Notes: generated by a model not told the origin, from the sequence alone. Positions 32,661 to 42,913 are shown, counted from the first letter of the stretch. The stretch is DNA of 64,000 nucleotides from Amphiura filiformis (GCF_039555335.1 NC_092635.1:52891755-52955754), one strand, 5' to 3'. Translations and numbers: made by a program.

Positions 32661-35426
32661 TTTATGCAAGCAAATAATTGGTAGATCAAACAGTTCATTT
32701 CTGATCAATCCAATTACCGGTACTTCAAAAGACACACCCAGGAAAATGGTAAAACATCAACCTCATGAGAACTACCTGCCGATTGGCCAAAATGAATATT
32801 ATGTCCAATTTTGAACCAATCATGGAGGGTAATAATAAGATCATCTGCAAAATGTAAGTTCGACCATAAATGGTTTAAAGCCTAGTCATAATTGGCAATT
32901 GAAATGAGCATTTTAAGTTATTAACCAATCAGAAATGCTGTTAGATGACAAGTAGTGTCCAGGGGTTAATTATTTCTCTTTGAGTACAACGTAATTGAGG
33001 GATATAATTTATCAAAGGTACATCTGGTTGATGATTCTTGATGTGCTTTGAGCTAGACCGTATGTTTGTTAGGAAAATAATACAAATCAATATAGTCTCA
33101 ACACCCTAATAACGTTAGTGACCAATGAACTTTTTTGTTACATTATAAAAATGCACCTTTTCAACCACCGGTTGATTTTCCCATAAGCCTATGTAGCATT
33201 TCCAGGAATTGCTAATAAAGTTTTATCTATCATACTTATCACTTAATATTAGTATCTGATGTATCAGATACATTAGTTACATCCGTTATGCTATTTCCTC
33301 TCAAGGGACGTACGGACGGAAATATTAAAATTCAAAGTGCTTTAATATTATTTATAACTAGACACTAAATACAATCTTTATTGTTATCATTTTATTTATA
33401 GATGGTATGAGTGACAGTGGTTCAAACATGACCGACGAAGAAGTCATTGATGTAAGTATTAAGTTCATTTAAAAATGAACTTATTAGTATAACAAGTCTT
33501 CATAATATGGCTATAACCTATCTTCTACTCACAAATACACCCCGACACAATTATGTTTGCACACACAAAGCTATGGGACCCCAAAGACGAGAAAATCAAC
33601 ATTATAGATATTTGATAAAAACTGCGTACTTTTACTGCGCTTAGCTTGTTCCGATACTTCAGTTAGATTATTTGAAAGTTTTCACACAAAATCGGATCAA
33701 TATTTCCAAATATGTTATTGATGTTTTTAATTATTTTAAATTATTGGTATATGTGGTTACTTTTAACTTAGTTGTTTATTGTATTTTTTTTATCGTAAAA
33801 CGCACAATCCTTCTGGTATTGAGCGCTATATAATGGTAAAACTAGCATAAATTATTATTATTTTTTATTAATTATCATTTAATTATCATCAATTCTTTTT
33901 ATATATTTTGGACAGATGGTCGATCAAATGCGAGAAGAAAGTAGTTCTCCAGATCCAAGTAGTCCTCTAGGTGCCAGGCTCTCACCACCCTTAATCAGTC
34001 AAAATGAATGGACGACAAGTACGTTTAATGATAAACAATTTTTCAGCAATGTTGTCACAACAAAAGGAGAAACTATCATAGATGGTAAGCATTTGAAATT
34101 TCAACTCGAATATATATCGTTTATTTTAAATTTGAGATATTATTTGATTTCTGAAAGCTTTGTCATCAACACCATTTTCGTAAAGATTGTTGAAATCAAA
34201 ATATTTTTAAGATTTGCTGCTTCTGCAGTTTTACCTGAGGATGTTTTACATGTAGTAATGCATAATTTTGAAACCCAATCACTATATTACGGGATGTATA
34301 TGTTACGAAACACTATAGGTTGTTCACGTACATGCGCTAAAATGTCAGTTTTATAGATGCATGTGCATTGTGCACCCACGCACATGCATCTTTTGCACCT
34401 GGATAACATTCCTGGGATAACATTCCATGCATACCTGGACAGTTAGTTATCCACGGGATAGCGGTACGGCTTAATTGGCGCCTTTTTTAAAGCGGCAAAT
34501 TTTAAGCGGTGGCAATTTCCAACAAAACCAAAACTGCCCAGATGGCAGACTACCTTGGTCGTCAAAATATTTACCTGATTGATTTTACTCAACTGCGTTG
34601 CTTTAAACTAACTTTTCATTTTGTACTTTGCATCTCATTCTAAAAATCTTTAATTTCTTATTATCTTTTTCTAGCAGCTGCAACCTCATCATTCCAGTCG
34701 TCAATGAATTACCCAACACCATTTTGCGACTATCCGTCTGCAGCACCTACACCAGTTATCAAGGAAGAAATTAAACAAGAATGCATGTCATCTTGCATAA
34801 CAGGTAATTGACAAAGATTTTGTTCTGCATTATTTTAATCAACATATTTCAGTGGCGGATTATACATGATCATGATTAACAGGAGATGACGGGTTGTAAA
34901 TAGTTCAATATCACCAAAACCTAGTCTAGCAAGGTAGCACCAAAGAATGATTCAAGCTGATCTTAAAACTGGACAAAAAAGCTTAAAAACACTGACATTT
35001 TACAAGGGGCTTCTTATAAATAGCACTAACTGACACTTTTATATCAATATTAGGCCTAATTATGCAATGCGCAAATTATTCAAATTTAACAGTTCAGAAA
35101 AGCTATAAGTTCTTTTTAACGCAGTAAGACCACCTCACGCGCAATGTAATCATACTGTTCTTCTTCTTTTTTAAAGTTCACCTCGGGAGTTAGTTCACCT
35201 TTTCAAATTAGGCCTAGGGCCTACTTTTTACATTTTTCTTCCTTGTTATTCTTTTCTAAAACAACATTAATTCTTAAGATATTTCATTTTATTTTTCTAA
35301 AACAATAGCTATTCATATGTCACTAGTATTAATTATTGTTCCTATTATTTATTCCTACTTTCAGGTGGAGAATCATTATCATGCAATGGTTTTGAAGTAC
35401 CTAACGTCAGTGGTTTCAACTTGTGA
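21953..35426 (+). CDS. Interferon regulatory factor, IRF1/2 type (spliced gene, overall span)
   Basis: Transcription factor of the IRF family, which binds GAAA-containing response elements through an N-terminal tryptophan-cluster domain. Nine coding exons can be joined in frame except for one gap. Visible protein is about 420 residues. Tryptophans at 34, 49, 61, 69 and 81 have exactly the spacing of IRF1 (15, 12, 8, 12); His63 and the recognition-helix residues Arg107, Cys108, Asn111 and Ser112 are all kept. No IRF-association domain of the IRF3-9 type is seen; instead there is a Ser/Pro/Thr-rich tail with VKQE, IKEE and IKQE lysine motifs, as in IRF1/2. The end of the DNA-binding domain (the usual VYRML segment) is absent where a microsatellite begins at 29,830. 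Start choice: first ATG after the acceptor; Met20 is an alternative. Orthology to IRF1 versus IRF2 cannot be decided by eye. Confidence 0.85.
22315..22656. mobile_element. TTAA-target miniature element in IRF intron 1, copy 1
   Basis: Flanked by TTAA at 22,311-22,314 and 22,657-22,660, with mirrored ends (AGGAGTATTTCGTGATC and GATCACGAAGTGCCTCT). Interior words such as 'gtagccagaggtttccagtg' recur in 26,552-26,845. TTAA targets are typical of piggyBac-type elements. No transposase. Confidence 0.75.
22661..26551 (+). other. IRF intron 1, no further gene seen
   Basis: AT-rich intron sequence. A possible repeat start CAGGGCCGTAGC lies at 23,405 but its partner end was not found. No coding exon, RNA gene or clear motif is recognised. 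Confidence 0.5.
26552..26845. mobile_element. TTAA-target miniature element in IRF intron 1, copy 2
   Basis: Diverged sister of 22,315-22,656, flanked by TTAA at 26,548-26,551 and 26,846-26,849, with ends AAGAGGATTTCGTGATC and GATCGCGAAATGTCCTT. Shorter by an internal ~50-bp deletion. Confidence 0.75.
26850..29265 (+). other. IRF intron 1, distal part
   Basis: No gene recognised. The words GTTAGGCAATT and TTAGGCA recur at 27,435, 27,468 and 27,768 without forming an array. Confidence 0.45.
29266..29629. mobile_element. TA-target miniature element, short relative of 50,891-53,062
   Basis: 364 bp with ends TGAAGAGCTTATTTCC and GGAAATAAGCTCTTCA, flanked by TA (29,264-29,265; 29,630-29,631). 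The left end continues into AAACCGTGTTAAGTCCAC, as in the larger element inside the LINE. The right half contains a direct duplication of ~42 bp (about 29,531 and 29,573). Non-coding, in the last part of IRF intron 1. Confidence 0.8.
29732..29829 (+). CDS. IRF exon B: recognition helix of DNA-binding domain, 3' edge lost
   Basis: Acceptor TTTTTACAG at 29,731; the two first bases finish the codon split in exon A. Encodes [17 protein letters not shown] followed by [16 protein letters not shown], the IRF recognition helix. The reading frame then enters a poly-T/CTTT tract with no GT donor. In relatives about 15-25 more domain residues follow, ending in VYRML; these are not found anywhere between here and exon C. 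Confidence 0.88.
29830..30340. repeat. (CTTT)n-(CATT)n-(ATC)n microsatellite complex
   Basis: Poly-T and CTTT repeats from 29,830, CATT repeats at about 29,908-29,946, CTTT again to about 30,105, a pyrimidine-rich stretch, then ATC repeats at 30,283-30,335. A 258-codon reading frame across it is low-complexity Phe/Ser/His and not a gene; its first 32 codons are IRF exon B. Confidence 0.97.
30341..31183 (+). other. IRF intron with small foldback
   Basis: Pyrimidine-rich to about 30,540, then ordinary AT-rich intron. I searched it for the missing VYR-type exon and did not see one. A short hairpin lies at 31,042-31,090. Confidence 0.6.
31042..31090. repeat. 49-bp imperfect hairpin in IRF intron
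   Basis: GGCAAGCCATTGGGGTC pairs with GACCCCAATCGCTTGCC (one mismatch in 17) around a 15-base loop. Purpose unknown; possibly a fragment of a foldback element. Confidence 0.6.
31184..31287 (+). CDS. IRF exon C: basic linker
   Basis: Acceptor CAATTCAG at 31,183 (a second CAG at 31,189 keeps the same frame); donor GTTGAG|GTAAGT at 31,287, phase 0. Encodes [19 protein letters not shown] and [13 protein letters not shown], the lysine-rich linker that follows the DNA-binding domain in IRF1/2 and may act in nuclear import. Confidence 0.75.
31787..31934 (+). CDS. IRF exon D: linker
   Basis: Acceptor TTTTGTTCAG at 31,786, donor ACAG|GTACGT at 31,934, phase 1. Encodes 49 residues including [18 protein letters not shown]. 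The PPPPAY run matches the PPxY type bound by WW domains; whether it is used is unknown. Confidence 0.75.
32009..32248. mobile_element. Hairpin-ended, tRNA-box-containing element in IRF intron
   Basis: 240 bp whose ends mirror each other (TAAAAACTCGATAGTTA and TAACTATCGAGTTTTTA). The left end holds a second internal hairpin, CTCGATAGTTAGCATA with TGTGCTTACTATCGAG. Inside, at about 32,165, the box A-like TTAGCTCAGTCGGTAAAGC occurs without a clear box B. Shares ends and interior with the inverted pair at 39,168 and 41,851. Confidence 0.7.
32351..32605 (+). CDS. IRF exon E: Ser/Pro/Thr-rich transactivation region
   Basis: Acceptor TTCCTTGACAG at 32,350, donor AGATG|GTAAGT at 32,605, phase 1. 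About 85 residues rich in Thr, Ser and Pro, ending [18 protein letters not shown] is a consensus SUMO acceptor (hydrophobic-Lys-x-Glu) followed by Pro, as in IRF2's VKQEP. Confidence 0.82.
32622..32660. repeat. (ATCA)n microsatellite
   Basis: About nine ATCA units directly after exon E's donor. Confidence 0.95.
32661..33401 (+). other. IRF intron between exons E and F
   Basis: AT-rich; no element or gene recognised. Confidence 0.5.
33402..33451 (+). CDS. IRF exon F: short acidic exon
   Basis: Acceptor TTTATTTATAG at 33,401, donor TTGAT|GTAAGT at 33,451, phase 0. Encodes [17 protein letters not shown], an acidic serine-rich stretch with casein-kinase-2-like sites. Confidence 0.75.
33916..34084 (+). 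CDS. IRF exon G
   Basis: Acceptor TTTGGACAG at 33,915, donor AGATG|GTAAGC at 34,084, phase 1. 56 residues, with [17 protein letters not shown] giving several Ser-Pro sites. An intronic reading frame continues past the donor to 34,356 but has no support. Confidence 0.78.
34356..34390. repeat. 35-bp imperfect hairpin
   Basis: GATGCATGTGC mirrored by GCACATGCATC around a short centre that itself contains GTGCAC. In the intron after exon G. Confidence 0.6.
34678..34803 (+). CDS. IRF exon H: tandem SUMO-type motifs
   Basis: Acceptor CTAGCAG at 34,677 (CTAG at 34,674 keeps frame and adds one Ala), donor AACAG|GTAATT at 34,803, phase 1. Encodes [20 protein letters not shown] then [18 protein letters not shown], with two overlapping hydrophobic-Lys-x-Glu motifs (IKEE, IKQE). 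Confidence 0.8.
34804..35364 (+). other. Last IRF intron
   Basis: No element or gene recognised; ends in a TTTCAG acceptor. Confidence 0.6.
35365..35426 (+). CDS. IRF exon I: C-terminus and stop
   Basis: Acceptor CTACTTTCAG at 35,364. Encodes [19 protein letters not shown], then TGA at 35,424-35,426. A polyadenylation signal AATAAA follows near 35,513. Confidence 0.8.
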
Positions 35427-37073
35427 CTATTATAGTGCATGTTACTTGCAGACTATAAAAATCGAAAATGGCGGGAATTTCCATTGAGACTATTTTTATC
35501 CCGAACATTTGCAATAAACACCTTGAACGTTGATATGGTCAGGAAGTACGTAGTGAGTGTCTACCCGCAAACTACACCAAATGACGTGCTATTACTATAG
35601 GATCCACAACATGCTCATCTATCATGACAAAGTTCTTTAACCTTAATAGGCCTACATTTGTACATTCATTGAATGACCTTTGAAAATTTGGGTACAAAAA
35701 CTCATACTCTGCAACTTGAGGTCAAATTTTGCACTATGATTGTTTAATTGAGGTTGTTGAACTATGCCTTTGGGATGAGGCTATTGTGGTCCATAGTGTA
35801 TTTCCAATGGATAGGAGTTGTGATACTATTATATTCATATTCTCGCGAAGTGAAACTTCACTTGATTTTTCGATGAGCAGCAGCTGATGTAACGAGACCA
35901 ATAAGGTGTCATTGATAGTACACATGCGTAATTTTTGTGCCGAAAGTCGGTTCTTCCATACACATACAGAGGAAGTGTGACTGACTCTAAAATGAATGTA
36001 TTAATACAGATTTGAAATCATTTGAACATCTTTCTTCTCAAACAGCTAAATATGGCTAAGATTTTGAAAGTGTTTTTACGTGTGTTTTATTTTACTGCTT
36101 TTCGTGTCATGAAAGGCATGCTGGCAACAATATAATGCAATGTCAAGGTGAACAACGTGTTTGCACCTTAAACATTTACATTATTTTTTTTACATACACA
36201 CTGCAAAAAAAAAAAGTTTATACATTTTTTTTGCAGTGCAGTCCGTGGGCAGGAAAACCTATTTGCATTTTTATTGTGACCTATTTGGCAAATTGATAAA
36301 AACATGCAAAATATATTAGGCCTATATAAAAAAAATCCTGACAAAACACGCAATTTAAGAATCTTGTCATTTTGAAGGGATACAAAACCTAGTAACTGCT
36401 CAAAGATATTGATTTTTATAGTGTGTTTTTATGTGCCATCCATGCATGCAGAAAATACCGTCAAATTTGATAGATTTTTGTTACACCCTATATATTGCCA
36501 AATAGGATAAATGCACATAACGTGTTTTTCTATACCCAGTGACAATATTATTATGATGTTAATTGTTGTAAGTGCTGTACTGTAAACACATTATTGTCAA
36601 TATACTTTCTGTAAATTTTTGCATGTTTAAGCTTTTTACTTGTGTGTTTTCCTTTCCTTGCCCTGTATATTAAAACAGATTTATATCTTTTGAAACTTCC
36701 TCGATTGATGTTTATCAGTTTTGATTTAGAAAAAATTATATTTTATATAAAATTAGATAAATATATCAACTTGACAATATCAGTATTGATTGAATCATAG
36801 CAACCATTATGCTATAAAGTCGCAGTGATATGCAAATTGACATAATTTTTCATTCATTATACTACAAGGTGTTTCAAAAATGTTACAGCTTGACAAAAAA
36901 CTCAAACAACTGTTAATAATGTCCAACTATAAAAGATCGTTTCCAATTTTTCAATTCATCCTCTACTTTATACCTATTCCGACACTAAATATTAACTTGA
37001 AAATAACGATGGCCCAATATTTAACTATCATACTACAGATTCATCGGGGAATTAGATGAGAAACGGGAGTAAT
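35427..37073 (+). other. Likely IRF 3' untranslated region, then intergenic
   Basis: AATAAA near 35,513 would give a 3' UTR of ~100 bp; longer forms are possible. A 41-bp hairpin with CACTGCAAAA ends lies at 36,198-36,238 and resembles the tips of the 19,974 foldback. No gene recognised. Confidence 0.4.
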
Positions 37074-37212
37074 GCTGGTTTCATACTACCCTGCCGCTTG
37101 CCGCTGAGCGGCTTGGCGCACGCGCATTGCAGACAAACGGACACAATAAAGGCTTGTCATTGGTTGAAACGCCCTGCCGCTGCGGCAAGCGGCAGGAAAG
37201 TATGCTGGAGGC
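37074..37212. mobile_element. Short foldback element with GC-rich arms
   Basis: About 139 bp. CATACTACCCTGCCGCTTGC at the left is mirrored by GCAAGCGGCAGGAAAGTATG at the right. Much more GC-rich than its surroundings. Target duplication not clear. Confidence 0.6.
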
Positions 37213-37760
37213 TTAAGTGAAAAGTATGCATATTCTGATGTTACTCTCTTATGTCAAACTGTTTTGAGTTATATAAATGGTTCCCGGTCCCCACAAATTT
37301 ATGGTTGGGACACGAAAGTAAACGGTTCATGTGTTGCGTCAAATTTGTACTCCGTCGAAGAGCGATTAATTTTTAACCAATAATGCAGATCGCTTGTTAC
37401 TTTCTGCTTGTAAAACAGATTGGTCAAAAATCAGTCGGTCGTCGCGCAGCGACTGAGTGCCAGCTCTACGCATTAACTTCAAAATACACATGTTTCACTT
37501 AAGAATTATTTGACAATCCTCGAATCCAGAGCCTCGAGTCATACAATATTTGAAAATCCTCGTGTCAGAAAAAAGCGTCTTCCATGCAATTATTCAAATA
37601 ATCATATCCATTTTATATATCTAGATTATATCTGTACATAAAACAATAGTTTGCATATAAATGCATTTTAACAAAACACTTTGTTACATGTATATTGGTA
37701 TAATACAAACCCTCAATGGAGTCCATTGTTTTAAAGTAGTGCCTATGGTTCTTTTCTATT
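37213..37760. other. Intergenic stretch
   Basis: No gene or element recognised apart from the edge of a long minus-strand reading frame that I reject. Confidence 0.4.
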
Positions 37761-38041
37761 ATATGTGATACGTTCTCAGAAAACCAGGAACATGTCGAAA
37801 TGTTTCTCCTTTTTTTCAAAATTTTTTGAAATCTGTATGTAGGATTAGTAAACGAATTGACAATTATTTTGTACCATACTTTTGAAGATATATTACAATC
37901 TTCAATCCCAATTTTCTGGAATAAATTTGTGCTTTGAATAATAAACAACTGAAAATACAAAAATGTCAATTTCAAAAAAATGACAATTTTTATGGTAGGT
38001 CTGCCGACATGTTCCTGGTTTTGTGAGAACGCGTCACATGT
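37761..38041. mobile_element. Foldback element with ~35-bp inverted ends
   Basis: ATGTGATACGTTCTCAGAAA and the following CCAGGAACATGTCG at the left are mirrored by CGACATGTTCCTGG and TTTTGTGAGAACGCGTCACA at the right. A 185-codon minus-strand reading frame spans the element and its flanks; it has no family similarity and is explained by the inverted repeats. Confidence 0.7.
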
Positions 38042-38779
38042 GTACTTTGCTGTACTCTTATATAACTTTTTACCTTTTGTGTAAAACAAAAATTGTAAAC
38101 CCTTTAATTGAAAGTGATATTGTATAACTATTTTCATATTCAATTGTGTTGAATCAATGCGACCAATCAATAAATTACCATTGATTAAAAATCAATGGAT
38201 ATGTTTATAAACTTTTGATTAATGTACTTTTATAACGACGTAAGTTGATCTCTCTGAAATTTCCAGTTGAAATAAAATGTCCTAAATGGACGATAGTTCA
38301 AAACCTATTTTTCTTCTGATTGTATGTATTCTTATTTTTGATAACTGGGGTGTGTGTGGAGGGGTGTGGCAGGTATTGGGGTGACCAAAAGAGTGCCGTT
38401 GAAGTGACGTTATTAAGGTTATTAATTATTTTAAACTGTTGTGATTTGGTAGTTCACAGCATCTTACGAATGGTAGTGAGCTTTGGCAAAAATTGCATTG
38501 CTCAATTCATAGCGAGCGTGTAGAAGAATTAAAATATCACAGATATACTTTTATAGGTGCTGCTGTTCTTGAGTTACGTTGTGAAGAGGGCTGAAACAAC
38601 AACACTTTTGTAAAACCTACATAACTAATTAACAACAATAAATTAAGCAAGTTTGCAGACTACGATTTGTAGAATGAACTTTTGCAAAACATCAAGGTGT
38701 TAATTTTCAATAATATATTGATCTAGATAATAAAAATCGATTTTTTAGGTTGCTTCGACCAACAATACCTCGTCTACCC
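38042..38779. other. Intergenic stretch
   Basis: No gene or element recognised. Confidence 0.4.
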
Positions 38780-39051
38780 TTAATCGGAATAACTACCATA
38801 GCAATTATATTAATACAATTTTGAATATATCGCCCTGCACTACAACGTCCACGCGGCACCTATGCATTGAGCCATAGATGTCAAAGAAAGGCAGATCACT
38901 CGCACCTGTAAGATTAGTATCTTTGAAAAAAGCGGTAAAATTGTATTCAATCTGTGTTTGCTGATTATACATATGTGATTAGTGCAATCTGCTTGTAGTG
39001 CAGGGCGATGTACTCAAAAATTGTATTCGCTATGGTAGTTAATCCGGTTAT
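38780..39051. mobile_element. 272-bp foldback element
   Basis: The left arm (TTAATCGGAATAACTACCAT and onward to CGCCCTGCACTACAA) is mirrored by the right arm (TTGTAGTGCAGGGCG to ATGGTAGTTAATCCGGTTA), about 60 bp each, with a 150-bp centre. No coding capacity. Confidence 0.75.
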
Positions 39052-39167
39052 TACGTCACTTCGATGGCGAATATACCACGGTGTCGTAGAAACTAAAACA
39101 AGTCCATAATTTTATTTTACAAGTGGCACTGAGATAAAAGCAGAAAACTTGCACTTTCATTCCACCA

Positions 39168-39730
39168 TACCGTATTCACTCGATAGTTAGCACATGTGCT
39201 TACTATCGAGGGCTTTTGAAAACGTGAAAAAACGAAAAAAAATGAACAGCGCCATCCACAAAAGTGACAAAAGTGTAAAGGGTTTTGAGCAAATCATCGA
39301 TACACATAGCTATACTATACGAACAATTAAACCTACAAATTTGTGTGTTAACTACATCAGCTCAGTTGGTAAAGCGACAGAATTTGAATCATCTTAAGAA
39401 GAGCGAACTGAGCAGGAGTTCGAGGCTCGTTATAAACTTTTCCGTTGCTTTATTTTTATTTTGGGGTTTGAGCTTTTCTTGATAAATTTAATCTTTGTTT
39501 CTTTATTGTTTTTTATTTGCTTTATTTTGTTTTGTTTTTTCTTTTCTTTTCTTTTTCTCCTTTCTTTCTTTTTTGTTCTATTCATACTGGGGTCATGGGT
39601 TATTTATTCAAAACATACCTTACGAACAATTCAACCTGCAAATGTATGTCTGAACCCCATTAGCTCAGTTTGGAAAACGCCGGACTTCGAGGCTCGATGA
39701 AGTTCAAATCTGTTCAGTATTTCACTATTT
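39168..39730 (+). mobile_element. Hairpin-ended tRNA-box element, left inverted copy
   Basis: 563 bp, matching 41,851-42,414 in the opposite orientation. Begins TACCGTATTCA, then a 32-bp hairpin at 39,179-39,210 (CTCGATAGTTAGCACA with TGTGCTTACTATCGAG, one mismatch). Two tRNA box A-like words follow (CAGCTCAGTTGGTAAAGCG near 39,358; TTAGCTCAGTTTGGAAAACG near 39,660), each with a box B-like GTTCGAGGC or GTTCAAATC downstream. Between them is a long pyrimidine-rich stretch. Looks like a dimeric tRNA-derived element with a hairpin head. Class uncertain. Confidence 0.65.
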
Positions 39731-41850
39731 TTATTTATTTCACTAAATAACGGAAAGATTGTCTCACTATAAACACGCTCATTGTGTAACATGTAACATC
39801 CCGCTCCGATTCAATTGTGCCTGTTACATTGTGTGCTTTATTGAATCAAGGAGGCCCTGCATGAAATTATCGATTGGCTCCAGACAAAGGATTTGAACCG
39901 GTGTCCTTCACCGTAGTTATAGCGGAGTGCAGCCCATTCAATCAAATGTTGTCATCAACCTATTTGATCGTAGTGCAGGGTTATGTGTGTGAGACGAACT
40001 GTCACGGTAGATTGCAATCATGCTTTTATTGAATGCATTTGAGTAGTCCGCCATATTTACGGGATGATACGTCACATGCAAGGCCTCTATATGGAGGGAC
40101 TGTAAACGGCTTCCACCCATTGTACCATGCGAGTTGCTGGTTTACAAATTATCCTCAGTTGAGCAAGCATGAATAATACGTTGATCAATAGACCCTGGTA
40201 CGAATCAAGCACAGTTACAACACAGCGCGTGGCTTGTCTTGTACATTGCGAAATGAGCCTACATGTTTGCCTATAATGACAGACTCTAGAAATGCCAACA
40301 TAAATCTTCAAAGAACATCATCTTAAGAATTATTTCAGTATCGAAATCAGTAGGAATACCAAGCGTACGGTGTACACATTCCAGAAAAAATATAATTTTG
40401 TTTGTTCTAGCATTCTGTATCTCCACAAAATTATCACATTTTGTCTTCAAAATCCGTTGTAAATGATTTTCCATGCTACACAGAAATTGTGTTCGACAAA
40501 GGATAGACATTTTACACAATTTTACATAACTTAAAAAAGATATTGGAATATTTTGATGTATTTTTTTATATTTAGTAGGGCAACATGAGTAAATAATAAA
40601 ATTCAAACATATCGCACTCGGGGCAACTCGCATACAATCGAAGGTCGAAAAGATAATCTGATAACAATAGCTTGACAATAATCTGTTTCCAGTCCCTGAT
40701 TAAATGGCCAAAAATACGCCAACAATGACATAACAGCAAGCCAAAGACGAATTCTGATCACCAAGTGGGTTGGAGAAGTATGGAAGGACATTACAATGAA
40801 GGGAACCAGACATAGACCTACTGTACATATTTCGATGAGCATAACAAACACCAATTGGTGTCGTATGACCTTTGACATGCATGCATTCTTTTGCCGAGAG
40901 TGACATGGTCTTTCAATTCGTGCCGAGTGTCCTTGTCAGACTTGACTATGCATCAGTGGTCATGAAAGGATTCAATTAACCTCTGCCCCAGTAATCCCAA
41001 GCAATTGTCTGAAATTGCTCCTCGGAGATGTATCATGATAGTCATTATAACGACCAAAAGATAAATGACTGACTATCATTGAGGACTAAGTTCCGCAGTC
41101 TAGGTAAAGCTGAGTCCTATCAAAATCAAACAGGAAACAATTTCGTGCCTAATTTTAACACCGGGATTTTTTTCAAATGTATATCCAAGAACTATTTTTT
41201 TATTCAACATTTTTTATTCAACATTACTGAAAAAAAAAAGTTTTTTATTTGACCGAGAATTTTCAAAGCAAAAACGCGTATTTCTGAATTGTGCTGAGTT
41301 CAACATGTATCGACCGACTTTTAGCACGACTATTCGTAACATTTCGGCAGGGAAATGTTACGTGTAATCCGATTATCACTGTCAGCTGGATCACGCTTTT
41401 GAGTTCTGCACCACGATCGATATGATCGCAACACAAAGTCTATGGCATTCAACGCCATTTATTGTTCTATTGTGTCCCAGCAGCTATGTCTGCCATTGAG
41501 GTGTAGCATGCATGGGTGTAGAAATGCATGAAATGGGATGTAGGGTGAAATTTTAAAGTTGATCCAATTATTCGCCAGCGAAGTGTTACGTGTAATCCGA
41601 TTATCACTTTGTCTATTAGAACGAAATGAGCGTATTTATTTGCCTTCAAAAGGTGCGTGATCCAGTTACCAAGGAGTTATGTAACCACTCCACTTTTAAT
41701 CCAACTGATCTCTAATTGTTCCTTTGGTAAAAATAAATAAATAAATAAATAAAAAGCCCACAAAAAACCTTCAAGAATTGTCAAATGTAGGCCTATATTC
41801 GTAGTTAAAAAAAGACATGTAAAACAAACATGGCAGAGAAAAAAAAATCT
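39731..41850. other. Spacer between the two inverted copies
   Basis: No gene recognised. Contains a tRNA-like box B on - (GGTTCAAATCC near 39,890-39,900) and a foldback at 41,386-41,665. Several short reading frames have no support. Confidence 0.45.
41386..41665. mobile_element. Short-ended foldback element
   Basis: CTGGATCACGCTTTTGA is mirrored by TCAAAAGGTGCGTGATCCAG. Nearby, GTGTTACGTGTAATCCGATT-type words occur twice as direct repeats (about 41,356 and 41,586). Confidence 0.5.
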
Positions 41851-42414
41851 AAATAGTGAAATACTGAACAGATTTGAACTTCATCGAGTCTCGAAGTCAG
41901 GCGTTTTCCAAACTGAGCTAATGGGGTTCAGACATACATTTGCAGGTTGAATTGTTCGTATATAGGTATGTTTTGAATAAATAACCCATGACCCCAGTAT
42001 GAATAGAACAAAAAAGAAAGAAAGGAGAAAAAGAAAAGAAAAGAAAAAACAAAATAAAATAAAGCAAATAAAAAACAATAAAGAAACAAAGATTAAATTT
42101 ATCAAGAAAAGTTCAAACCCCAAAATAAAAATAAAACAACGGAAAAGTTTATAACGAGCCTCGAACTCCTGCTCAGTTCGCTCTTCTTAAGATGATTCAA
42201 AGTCTGTCGCTTTACCAACTGAGCTAATGTAGTTCACACACAAATTCGTAGGTTTAATTGTTCGTATATAGCTATGTGTATCGATGATTTGCTCAAAACC
42301 CTTTACACTTTTGTCACTTTTGTGGATGGCGCTGTTCATTTTTTTTTTTTTTTTTCACGTTTTCAAAAGCCCTCGATAGTAAGCACATGTGCTAACTATC
42401 GAGTGAATACGGTA
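41851..42414 (-). mobile_element. Hairpin-ended tRNA-box element, right inverted copy
   Basis: Reverse-oriented copy of 39,168-39,730, ending in the same hairpin (42,372-42,403) and GAATACGGTA. Differences are few: single bases and lengths of A/T runs. Either two insertions of one family or an inverted duplication. Confidence 0.65.
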
Positions 42415-42862
42415 TATTATTTTAATCATTTTAACTTTGGCCAGAATCTTTACGTACTAACCACCCACATCCATGCAGTACAAGCGAGGTGGGGGCTGAT
42501 CCAGGGTTACATCATCATAACAACATAAACATTTAAAAAAAATAATTCAATTCAAATTTCCTTATTCGCACCACCCACTATATGCGTAATCATGCACCAA
42601 TAACTTTCGATATAGGAAGGGTAATCATGTTGAATTGCTTGCTATATAATACCAATACAGCGGGCAAAACTCGTTAACACAAAATCTATAACACAAAATA
42701 TCTGATAACATACAGTACAAAGTTTTTAGAGTCCCAAGCATAATACAATACTCTTATACAATACCGTATGCTGTATGCATACGTAATTATAATGATCTGA
42801 TAACGCAAATTCTTATTAACATTATTTAAACTAAACCGGTCCCTGCAACAGTTCTGTATTAA

Positions 42863-42913
42863 CCTGAGACGAAAATACCTAAATTTACCTAATTTAGGTA
42901 TTTTCGTCTCAGG
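42863..42913. repeat. 51-bp perfect hairpin flanked by 6-bp direct repeats
   Basis: CCTGAGACGAAAATACCTAA then ATT form a 23-bp arm, mirrored without mismatch around the loop TACCT. TATTAA lies directly on both sides, like a target duplication. Could be an extreme miniature palindromic element; a small-RNA precursor cannot be excluded. Confidence 0.85.

Noticed and set aside
33916-34356. Extension of IRF exon G to 146 codons
   Set aside because: A consensus donor at 34,084 keeps phase with exon H; the extension is intron.
37613-38170. 185-codon minus-strand open frame
   Set aside because: It spans a foldback element with inverted ends, matches no family I know and is Ile/Phe/Lys/Tyr-rich as random AT-rich DNA would be.
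39461-39700. 79-80-codon hydrophobic frame found in both inverted copies (39,461 + and 41,881 -)
   Set aside because: It translates the pyrimidine-rich interior and tRNA-like part of a repeat element.
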